From positions 16,244,001 to 16,308,000 of the forward strand of contig OX442316.1 in NCBI GenBank assembly GCA_949358305.1: 64,000 bases of DNA. The letters are read 5' to 3'. The translations under genes were made by a program, and so were the position numbers. Shown in pieces: positions 12,521-21,919 of the stretch. Origin of the DNA: Strigamia acuminata (taxonomy: Eukaryota; Arthropoda; Chilopoda; Geophilomorpha; Linotaeniidae). The stretch's first letter is position 1. Every line of letters begins with the position of its first letter. Below the pieces are notes generated by a model. It was not told the DNA's origin. It ran no database searches and worked only from the letters and a program-made list of their open reading frames with translations.

Positions 12521-15035
12521 TCACCACACAACACCAAAACAGTGTGTTATGTTTACACCTGCAATATTCTCTTATATAAAAATTCTCTCTGCCATAAAAC
12601 CCATCCACGTGGGAGTGAACAAAGAGACATCATTCGGACCACTGCCTCTCTGTCTACACCGAGAGCATACATTACTTTTGATGGAAAATTTCAAGGTTTT
12701 GTCAACAGGAAGAGGAAGAATTGTGTCAAGTTGTTGCAAAACTTTGCAGAAAAAAAGGTCGTTACGATGTGTCAAAATTATCTTATCTTGGAAACATGAA
12801 TAATAAGAATTCCAAGTGCACTAATGAAATAAGTGGATTGATTGCAGAAAAAAGGTAATTTTCCTTTTAATTTATTTAATTTGTTTGTTTTTGCAATTCA
12901 ATGATTTTTTTTACTAGACAATTTTCTAATGGCGAATTTTGGAAACCTTAAAAGAGATTTTTTTTCATAAAAAAAATTAAATTTTAATTATTTAATTTGT
13001 TGGTTCGTTCCATGATCATGGCAGAAGAAAACATCCAAAATTAAATTACAAATTGAATAACAGATACCATAATAGCAAAATCAATTCGTAATTTGATAAA
13101 ATATCTAGTATTACATGCAAAATTGTAGGAAGACGAAAGGAAAAAGCTGAAATAATATTTTTAAAACATTTTAAAGTGCTTCAGTAAAAGATATTTCATC
13201 ATGCTTGACCTTGCGCAGTTGGTTGTACAACATTAATTGCCACAGATGGCGCCACTAAAACGTGGCAAAACTAACTGATATTTGAATTAAGTAATTTTTA
13301 TTTAACATTCACCCCTTAAAATTCAAATCCACTGAACATATGAACAACTTTAAAATGAATTTAAACACCCCCAGAGTGTTTTTATTTCATTATTTATTGT
13401 ACAAGTGCATTAGTGAGATAAGTGAATTGATTGCATGCACTTTTCACAAAGACTAATTTTCTTTGCTATTGAAAAGAATGCATTTGTAATTAGGCTTAAG
13501 AAAGCAGACTTTAAATCCATTCAAATAAATAATTAATTTGTTATTTCTGTCACTTTAAATTTAAAAATTAGCACAAAACTAACTGTTGCTGTAACATTAT
13601 AATATTTTGATAACCACGGTAATTAAGAGACAAATATGCATATTAAAATGTTGGAGGGTAAGATAATCTAATGGTTATTTGCATACTAGAAAATGTCACT
13701 TCATGTAGACGTGATGTGCTCGAAAGTCGAATTAAAGCGCTCCAGGTCTATTAAAGCGCTCATTTGGCTCGAATTAAACGCGCCTGACAGCTGGTTTTGT
13801 TGTTTTGGGAAAAACCAGGTGTGCTTCTTGATTGCTTCCTTTTTTATAGCGCAATTTTGCATTTTCAAATTTGCATACGTTTACGGTCGAGCAAAATATC
13901 TCTCGCCTTTGCATTCCTGTCGTTGCCTATACAATCATTTTCTCATTTGTTTCTCTCAACTTTTCTGATCAAACATTTCTTTCTCAACGCAAATATTTGA
14001 TATAGCAAAGATAAAAAAAAAACATAATAAATCCAAAAAGCGAAAAAAAGCATTAGCACGCAAACATCCAGGTCTAACCCAGTGGTTTCTTGCTCGCAAT
14101 TTTTGAATTTGTGTGTCGCATAAAATGCATACTGCTTGTTTGTTTGTCTGAATAGTGCAAAATATTTCCACCAGGTGGCGAGTTGTCTATCACGGTGTTT
14201 GAAACAACAACAAAATGGCGGAGTGATTAGTCCTTCTCTATTAGTCCAAAGTCGCATAAACACATCGCAATGAGATGTCGCAAACGATAGATCGTAATTT
14301 GCAATATATCGCACTTTCGATGTGATATATCACAACCAAATGAATATGATTGCCATATCGTATCCATATTTGCTTTGAAAAATAATTATACAGGCCTACA
14401 CAAATCACAAATTGACTTATTCATCTGAAATGACTTCTCCAAACAAGATATGACAAACAAGATAATTTTCTCGATGTCAATGTCTCAAAACTGATTTTTT
14501 TTATCTTTATGCAACTCATCATGATTTGTCCTGTTTTTATAAAAAAACTAAAAATAAAATGAGTAAAAATGAGTTAATCAGGTGCAAAAAAATACCACAT
14601 TAAAATAAATGGCATTGGTTTATACGGCTTTAAAATTATTGCATTTTTTATTTCTTTTTTAAAGCTCGAATTTAAACCTCTCTTCTACTCCACAATGACT
14701 GTAGATGTTCGAGGAAAGATAAAGTAATAAAATAGGAGCTGGCAGTTTGAAATGAGGGAGGTTTTATTTTATGATTAGTCTTTCAACAACGTGGTTTAAT
14801 GGACGACAACTCCACGCCGGAAATGAAGAGCAAGCTGTTGATCGCGCCATTTAAACCAACGCTCCATCTTCACAGCTTTCATCCCTCTTTATATCTTCCA
14901 ACAAATAATAGTTGGCACATAAATTGAATGTTCATCACCTATACACAAGGTGGACCGTGCTGCCACCACGCGTGATTACACCCTAACTACAAACTGAGAC
15001 ACTAGTGCAGACATAACTAAACTATTTTGCAAATA

Positions 15036-15605
15036 CAGTCGAAACTCTTTATAATGAATCGCAAGGGACCGGACAAATCGATTCGTTATAACGAGAATTC
15101 GTTAAAACGAATTAGCTGAAAAAAATAAAATTTCATCATAATCAACATTATTTATTCATAAAATCATGTTAATTTTATCCCGATTCTTAAAAACTGTTGA
15201 AATTGTTAAAACGGGACAAATTAAACTCAACTGCTACAATTGGTAGCTTCTTGCCATTGTTAATGGCATTAAAAATGTTTAACTTGTCCTAAATCAAAAT
15301 TTCTTTTCATTTGGCAGCCATTTTAAAACACAAAATTTTTCATTTTTTCTAAATGTGTTCCTAACATGGGCATAAGATGTTGTGAGTCATGTGATCAGTT
15401 TTGAAAATTCGTTATAACGAGGGCTTGTTGGTATTACAGTGTACCTGAAAACTTGTTCGTTATAACGAATAATTCGTTATATCGAAATTCGTTATAACGA
15501 ATATATTTAACATGGTGTTCTATGGCTGGCCAACCAAGTCATTTTCAAGAATTCGTTATAGCGATAATTCGTTATATCGCAATTCGTTATAAAGAGTTTC
15601 GACTG
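15036..15605. mobile_element. pogo/Tigger-like MITE (CAGTCGAAACTCTTTATAA ends)
   Basis: 570 bp bounded by CAGTCGAAACTCTTTATAA and its inverse, flanked on both sides by TA. This matches the target duplication of the Tc1/mariner/pogo superfamily. The subterminal zones are packed with the motif ATTCGTTATAACGA in both orientations, which may be transposase binding sites. There is no transposase frame. Confidence 0.8.
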
Positions 15606-15689
15606 TAGCCACAGGTGTCGTCAACTAATCCCTCGTTAAGTTACAAACATCCTATTTCTTTGATTCAAAATACTGTGATGTACTACATT

Positions 15690-15920
15690 TTAGCGATTTC
15701 ATTTTAGCGATTTCATTTTAGCGACACACCATTTTAGCAAACGTGTCATTTTAGCAACACAAAACGGCACTAATACTAACACTAATATTAACCTAACCAT
15801 ATAGTTTAGGTTTAATTCCTAAGAAGGGCTAACCTTGCTGGTTTTTTTATGCAAACCACTTTTTTGAGCCGGCTTGTCGCAGTAAATTGTGTCGCTAAAA
15901 CGTGATCGCTAAAATGGACC
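15690..15920. mobile_element. Foldback element (TTTAGCGAC repeats)
   Basis: The left part repeats ATTTTAGCGATTTC and TTTAGCGACAC. The right part has the inverse, GTGTCGCTAAAACGTGATCG followed by CTAAAATGG. Boundaries are approximate. Confidence 0.5.
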
Positions 15921-15945
15921 TTTTTTTGACTATAACCGAAATACT

Positions 15946-16220
15946 GCGTTTACATGTAACTGTCATGTAAACTGTCATGTAAACAGGGATGACAAGGATT
16001 CTTCGAGTAGTGAATAATCCCTCGCAGAAGGTTGTTTAATTCGAGTCAACTCTAACTATTTTTATTGCGCATGCGCGCATCGCTTCCGTCACTTCCCCAT
16101 TGGTCGAAAACCAAAAGTGATCACGAATTATTTTCTGCGTGTAAACACAAAAATTTGATTTTTTTCACCACTCGAATTATTCACCACTCAAAATAGTCGG
16201 TGCATGTAAACGTAGTATTA
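15946..16220. mobile_element. MITE with AATACTRCGTTTACATG ends
   Basis: The left end AATACTGCGTTTACATGTAA and right end GTGCATGTAAACGTAGTATT are inverted repeats. The interior contains complementary ATTCGAG/CTCGAATTATTC blocks. Confidence 0.6.
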
Positions 16221-16226
16221 AACGCC

Positions 16227-16300
16227 ATCGATTCTAAGACCCACCCCGATTTTAGAGATGTTTATACGGGAAAAAAGTGCGTCTTAGAATCGAAGAAATA
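16227..16300. repeat. Short foldback (TCGATTCTAAGACCCAC)
   Basis: An inverted pair TCGATTCTAAGACCCAC ... GTGCGTCTTAGAATCGA separated by about 40 nt. It is likely a small foldback element abutting the previous MITE. Confidence 0.55.
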
Positions 16301-17485
16301 CTGTATTCACGCAACAACAACAGTAATAGAAAGCAAAACAACCGGTGACGGTAATAAGAATGACTAAAAACATGGTTCCCATCCAGAAACGATTACAAAC
16401 ACACACAACAACCATTAACATACACAAATTGGGGTTTTATCCCACGTAAACAAACCTGCAGAGATAATAATGACATCTGTTTCAATTAAACTTTTTTTTC
16501 CTTGCAAAAAAAAAAGAAAGTACTTTCTACTATTTCGTTACTCAACAACTGTCTTTTCCAGCTTGGAAAAATAAACATGGAAAACCCACACGAGGTGTTT
16601 TTATTCTCGGGGACAATTTCTCATTTGCATTAAACAATCATTTGTATTTCGGCATACAATTACTCTTGCTGAACACTCACCAAATAAAACCCAATTGTGT
16701 TTACCTTCTCGCAACTCCTGTTGTGACACCAAGCCGTGCCCAGTATTTGTACTTTGCACTCGTCTTTATTAGAAATTGTTTTAAAGATGAAGAAATTCTT
16801 GATGCGGCCATCTTGGCATTAGCGACGTAATTGCACTCGTCGCACAAAGAACCTGGAAGGAGATTAAAGTATTACATATAATCGAGCAAAACCTATACAT
16901 CATTACGTTAGGAAATAGTAAATCCTCGATCGGACAAATTTCATCCTCCCAGGTCACCAACCGTGGATGAGTTAAAGCTAGTTCCTTCGTGGGTGTAAAT
17001 CTTAGGGTTAAACCCCGTTTGGGGAAGAATAATGGAGGTCGTTAACCTCGTTGCCAGTTACGTCGCTTCTGGTCGAGCGGCAAAATGCGGAATTAATCGC
17101 TGTAAACAGGAAATGATAAATATACTTTTTAGAACGAAAAGAAATATTTTTTTTATCTAAATAAAATAAAATACAAATAAATAAAACAAAAATTCAAAAC
17201 GTTCAAAATCTAATTTTCAAATTTAATTGCATAAATTACCACTAGGATACCTGTCAAATCCGATTACAAAACCGCAATTAATCATTTATTAATTTCTTTA
17301 AATTCAAAATATATTTTCATGATCAAATCCAATAAATAATTAAATTTTGCTTCGTTGAACGTCTTCCCTCATTTATTTACAACTTAAATTCATTTCGTGA
17401 ATTTATAACGCATTTTTAAACTTAACACACCATCCAATTTTCCCACAATCCGTCAAATGTTGATTCCCATTGAAACTTCCAACCT

Positions 17486-17647
17486 ATACTTACCTGGCGT
17501 AGACAACTCCGAGATCTACAATTCGGATTGTCCAGAGTGAGACCCTTTCATTGCACTTGGATAGGGTTGACCTTTGCGATTATCCCTAATTGGGGTAACT
17601 CGGGCGCATAATTTTTGTTAGTGGGGGTCAGCGTTCGCGCTACCCCT
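17486..17647 (+). ncRNA. U1: U1 spliceosomal snRNA
   Basis: U1 base-pairs with 5' splice sites. The 5' end ATACTTACCTGG is the invariant donor-recognition sequence. Further U1 marks in order are the stem II loop region CATTGCACTTGGATAGGGTT, the TGCGATTATCCC...GGGGTAACTCG stem III, the Sm-protein site ATAATTTTTG, and the final stem GTGGGGGTCAGCG-TTCG-CGCTACCCC. The length of about 162 nt fits metazoan U1 (164 nt in human). All core elements are present, so it looks functional. Stem-loop I is more diverged than the rest. RNA polymerase II snRNA promoter elements should lie just upstream (about 17,420-17,470), but I cannot identify a species-specific PSE. Confidence 0.95.
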
Positions 17648-17679
17648 CGGAATAAACAATCAAAAATGAGATTTAGTGT

Positions 17680-18971
17680 TAGAAGCGACACTTGTGTTGT
17701 TTTCTATGCGCTGCACAGAAGTTTGCGGCTGGGAAAGAAAGTTGTGCGTGTTATTGATCGCTGATTAAATCCGTCCGTGTTGAATTGAATCGGCCGCAAA
17801 CGACGTCGATATGGGTGAGTATGTGCACATTCTGCCTGCCAATGCTATGAATTGACAGTTGATGACCGACGTTTGGCATTTTGAGAAAGGCGAAGGGTTT
17901 GGGGGTAAATTGGACCAAGGAAATTCACTTAAAGATTGTGAGAGTGCAGCAGGTGGCGTGTGGTAATGGCGAGTTATGAAAAATCAATTTATCTCTGTTG
18001 GGTAAATTAAGGAAATAAAATTTGACTTTGAGACGAGATGAAAGTGAGTGGGTGAAGTGCATGGGGTTGAGGTGGAGGAATTTGATTGTAGAAATAAATT
18101 GTTTGGAATTTCCGAAATTGTTTGATGTTTCCGAAATTGTTTGAAATTTCCGAAATCGTTTGAAATTTTCGAAAAACTTTTAAATTTTCGAAATAAGTTG
18201 AAATTTCCGAAATAAGTTGAAACTTTCAAAAATTTTCGAAACAAGTTGAAACTTTCGAAACAAGTTTTAATTTTCGAAATAAGTTGAAATTTTCGAAATA
18301 AGTTGAATTTTTGAAATAAGTTGAAACTTTCGAAATAAGTTTTAATTTTCGAAAAACTTTTAATTTTTCGAAATAAGTTGAAATTTCCGAAATAAGTTGA
18401 AACTTTCGAAAATTTTCGAACAAGTTTTAATTTTCGAAACAAGTTGAAACTTTCGAAACAAGTTGAAACTTTCGAAACAAGTTGAAACTTTCGAAACAAG
18501 TTGAAACTTTCGAAACAAGTTGAAACTTTCGAAACAAGTTGAAACTTTCGAAACAAGTTTTAATTTTTGAAACAAGTTGAAACTTTCGAAACAAGTTGAA
18601 ATTTTCGAAACAAGTTGAAACTTTCGAAACAAGTTTTAATTTTTGAAACAAGTTGAAACTTTCGAAACAAGTTGAAACTTTCGAAACAAGTTTTAATTTT
18701 TGAAACAAGTTGAAACTTTCGAAACAAGTTGAAACTTTCGAAACAAGTTGAAACTTTCGAAACAAGTTTTAATTTTTGAAACAAGTTGAAACTTTCGAAA
18801 CAAGTTGAAATTTTCGAAACAAGTTGAAATTTTCGAAACAAGTTTTAATTTTCGAAATATGTTGAAATTTTCGAAATAAGTTGAAACTTTCGAAATAAGT
18901 TTTACTTTCGACAGCCAAAAAATTCACGAAAATATCCACCTTTCTTACTTTTTCGAAATTTCCGAAATAAA

Positions 18972-19003
<32 letters not shown>

Positions 19004-19162
19004 ACTTGCAAGCAGCATGTTGAAAAGCATCCGTGGCTTTGGGCCTAGCTTTAAAAGCTCTCAACTGCAATATTAAGTGTAGATGATGCCAGCGCCGTGA
19101 CCAACCTGCTGGATCTCCTCTCGAACGTTGCCTTGGATACCACAGGATACATCTAATCTTTC
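17680..19162 (+). CDS. Possible two-exon small gene (25-aa product) next to U1
   Basis: A GC-richer block after U1 ends in ATGG followed by the strong donor GTGAGT (ATG at 17811, exon end 17814). A matching phase-1 acceptor may lie at about 19,083, giving a second exon that reads, with the first codon joined, MDDASAVTNLLDLLSNVALD and five more residues before a stop at about 19,160. The intron (about 1.27 kb) contains the 19-bp minisatellite. I recognise no family. A product this short is unusual, so the true second exon may lie elsewhere. Confidence 0.25.
18110..18960. repeat. 19-bp minisatellite GAAACTTTCGAAACAAGTT
   Basis: About forty tandem copies of a 19-bp unit containing the palindrome TTCGAA. 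Variants carry ATAAGTT or TTTTAATTTT in place of single segments, and some groups form higher-order patterns. Because 19 is not a multiple of three, and no stop is present in most minus-strand phases, long artefactual open frames arise on the minus strand. A poly-A tract (about 18977-19002) follows. Confidence 0.95.
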
Positions 19163-20484
19163 CGGTCGAGCAACTTTTGAATGCAAATTACCAAACCTCC
19201 TTTTTTCACCAAACAAAAACCAAACAAAACCTAATAAAACCTCATCTTTACTCAAAATGAAAACATCAAGACACCTAATTTTATTCATTAAACAACACTA
19301 TTAACTCCACACACCCCCCAACAAAAAAAAACACAATTTCCATATTTTTATTACACATTAAACCCCCCAAAAAAACTTATTTGCATATTTAATCAAACCC
19401 TACTTAATTATCTCCACAAGCTTCCACATCTTTTTATCCCCCGTCTCCATTAAAAAACGCAAACTCCAAATCACACCTCCAAGCCACTGGGTTGCCATAG
19501 CAACCAAAAATAATTTGTCGCCAAAGTTGAGTGACAAGTCACCAAAAAACTCACTTTTTCGATGGTAAACAAACTTGTAGACTTGTGACATTATGCAACT
19601 TGACTTTTGGCTTATAACTCAATAAAAGACTCCGGAGTCCTCACTTCTGGTGAAGAGATTTGCTACACAAGTAATTACTTCATTCAAAGTTAAAATAAAC
19701 AATGTAAGAGGCTGCAACGTGTCTCTACAAGTCTCTATTGTTTGCAGATGCAAGAAAAGGCTGGTGTTTACATGTTATACAATGGGAAAAGCTTTTTATT
19801 CAGCATTGATCTGGATCTTGTTTGTATTCATGGCAGTTTTCTTTAGAATATTGAAAGTGGATTTAGAATCATGAGATTCATTCAGTGACCATAGGAAGGA
19901 TTGGTTAGTGTTATTTGTGAATTGTTATAATTAAGGATTTATTAGAAGGTCAGGTTGTGTTGTAAAAGTAATTTATTTATATTCATTATGATTTAATTGG
20001 TTAAAGTTTGAGCGCTGATACAGAAATTGCGTGTTGTAGTGTAATAAGGTATAAATATTTCCACTGTCATCTTGTCACGCTTTCATGACTTAATAAAAAT
20101 GACAGATTTCATCTCCGGTGTGTGAAGGTTGTTATTCTGTGCCGTCGTGAGATTTAAGACTGTTCTGGAATGGACAAAGAAGTGTGGACTTGAAATTTAA
20201 ATTAGGAATGATGCAGATAAGATAGAAAAGCAAAAGAAAAATTCTAGAAAGGTGAAACTTGCTTTGGCGACGGTTTCTTATCGACAAGTTTTTTAGGCAC
20301 CGCAAGCTTCACCGAAAAGGCCTGGTAAAACAAAATTCAACGATTGGCAATTTTTGTAAGTCTGGAAACACCTTTTTTCTTGAAAATGGTGAAAGATATA
20401 TCAATTCTAATATTGCGATCAAATAAAGTTACAGCAAAATTTCTAATTACAAAGTTGTAGAGCACCATCGATTTCAAATACTAT

Positions 20485-20975
20485 TTTTTACCGATTAAGA
20501 GTCACCCTCGTTCCTACTATTCGAGGGCTTTTGTAACCAAGCAGGAAACGGTTAATGAAATATTCGTCGATGATGATGGTTATTTAGATAGAAAATTAAA
20601 AAAAAATAAGTGAAATTTCACAGGAAAAAGTTGAAATTTCACAGGAAAAAATTGAAATTTTACAGGAAAAAATTGAAATTCCACAGGAAAAATTGAAATT
20701 CCACAGGAAAAATTGAAATTCCACAGGAAAAAATTGAAATTTCACAGGAAAAATTAAAATTTTAATGGAATAAATTAAAATTTCGCTAAGAAATAAAAAT
20801 TTAATGAAAAAAGTGGAATTTTAATGAAAAAGTGAAATTTCAATGAAAAAAAGTAAAATTTCAATCAAAATATGGTAAACAATTGTAGTAAGAGCTGCCC
20901 TCAATTAAGAGCCGCAGCTCAGAGTGCCCGTTTTGAATAAGAGCCGCGGCTCTTATTTTGTAAAATACGGTATTC
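20485..20975. mobile_element. MITE family 3 copy enclosing a tandem repeat
   Basis: The left end TTTTTTACCGATTAAGAGTC and the right end, with AGAGCCGCGGCTCTTATTTT then GTAAAATACGGTA, match the ends of the copy at 6126-6336. The interior is expanded by the repeat at 20605-20870. Confidence 0.6.
20605..20870. repeat. Tandem repeat, unit GAAATTTCACAGGAAAAAAT
   Basis: About a dozen units with a 20-21 bp period. Later units lose the CACAGG core and become ATTTTAATGAAAAA-type. Confidence 0.85.
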
Positions 20976-21381
20976 AGAAAAACCAAACAATTGTCAAAGC
21001 TGCGATCACCAAATTTCCACATATTTCAATCAACAATTACCATTACCAACCAACAACAACAATTTTCTCAGAACATAAATTTAACTTGTATTTTGATGAT
21101 GAAAGAATGAATCAAAACGAATTATGCAACTGAATTCACAACACGTACAAGTGGACTGCAGAACCATTCGAATGTCACGATCTTAACAACGCGTTTCTTA
21201 GCAACGTAAACAACACTTAAAACTAATCAACTGCCAACTTCATTCACCACAGAATACAACTCATAAATAAACGACATTAACAATACACACTAATTTATTT
21301 GTATTGTATCAAATTGCTGATTGAATCGAACCTTCCAACCGGTCGAAAACACCCAATCAAGACTGACACAGACCGCTTCTA

Positions 21382-21425
21382 GATGGAGCCACAAGTATAG
21401 CCGCCCCTGAATGGTTTACCCAACT
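21382..21425 (+). promoter_or_regulatory. Two short upstream ORFs in the leader of the BH3-like gene
   Basis: Upstream of the start at 21513 the leader contains ATGGAGCCACAAGTATAG (five codons and a stop) and ATGGTTTACCCAACTTGA (five codons and a stop). If transcribed, they could reduce translation of the downstream frame. The transcription start is unknown, so this is inference. Confidence 0.3.
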
Positions 21426-21512
21426 TGACTGCCTTGATCCTCCAGTTGCTGTTAGGAGTTTGAGAAAGAAGCAACATCCAGACTCCTCTAGCAAGGAGAT
21501 AAGTGAAATCTT

Positions 21513-21919
21513 ATGGCTCCGAGTGACACAGATGATGTTGATAACCTCTCGGACACTTCCAACTCGTTGTGGAGCCACCCGTGTCAACTGGAGATGGAGA
21601 CGCAACTTGATTTCTCAGGTAAAGTTACTTTTTTCTCCGTTTGATTTATGAAAATCGCTAATTAATATTTTAATTAAAAACAAAAAAAGGAAGTGATAAT
21701 TTATATAAATAAGATTGAATGAGCACTGCAGGGAAGTGTTTAGCTAATCGTATCGGTGCTCGGTGGCGGCTTTTGTCAAAGGTTGGTGATGAATTACACG
21801 GATTGATGCGTTTTAATAAACTTTTAACCCTTGGTAAATCGAGTAGATTTTGTTGGGGGCGTCTTTTAATCGTTGCAGGAGCATTTTACGGCACTCTTTA
21901 CGTTTTAAAGTCAATTTAG
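21513..21919 (+). CDS. BH3-only-like, C-terminally anchored protein (two exons)
   Basis: Exon 1 is 21513-21618 (35 codons plus one base, donor GTAAAG). Exon 2 is 21732-21919, after acceptor CTGCAG. The phases agree and give 97 aa. An in-frame TGA just upstream of the ATG fixes the start. The N-terminal half is acidic and serine-rich (DTDDVDNLSDTSNS). Residues around 45-60 read LLSKVGDELHGLM, matching the BH3 consensus LxxxGDxL found in pro-apoptotic Bcl-2 regulators. The C-terminus is a hydrophobic segment (RLLIVAGAFYGTLYVLKSI) with a terminal lysine, typical of a tail anchor for the mitochondrial outer membrane. Size, BH3 position and tail anchor match BIK/HRK/EGL-1-like proteins. The first hydrophobic BH3 position is not clear. 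No other Bcl-2 homology domain is visible. Function is inferred from the motif only. Confidence 0.65.

Larger units (their letters stand above)
12521..17485. other. Intergenic, MITE-rich, no gene seen
   Basis: Between the start of SLC23 gene B and the U1 gene I find only non-coding sequence and inverted-repeat elements: 15036-15605, about 15690-15920, about 15946-16220 and 16227-16300. Open frames around 13.7-14.3 kb are interrupted and of biased composition. GC-richer sequence at about 16,900-17,090 may be a promoter or an unrecognised structured RNA. Confidence 0.5.
19163..21350. other. Non-coding stretch with a composite MITE
   Basis: No gene is supported. The stretch contains a family 3 MITE whose outer ends are near 20485 and 20975, interrupted by a 20-bp tandem repeat. 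Confidence 0.5.

Noticed and set aside
13693-14314. Open frames of about 70-120 codons on both strands near 14 kb
   Set aside because: Low-complexity, overlapping on both strands, no domain, no compatible splice sites.
17984-18841. Several long overlapping open frames on the minus strand with repeated FRKFQLVSKVSTCFESFNL-like units
   Set aside because: They are translations of the 19-bp minisatellite. A period not divisible by three gives the same peptide in all frames. There is no sign of selection for protein.
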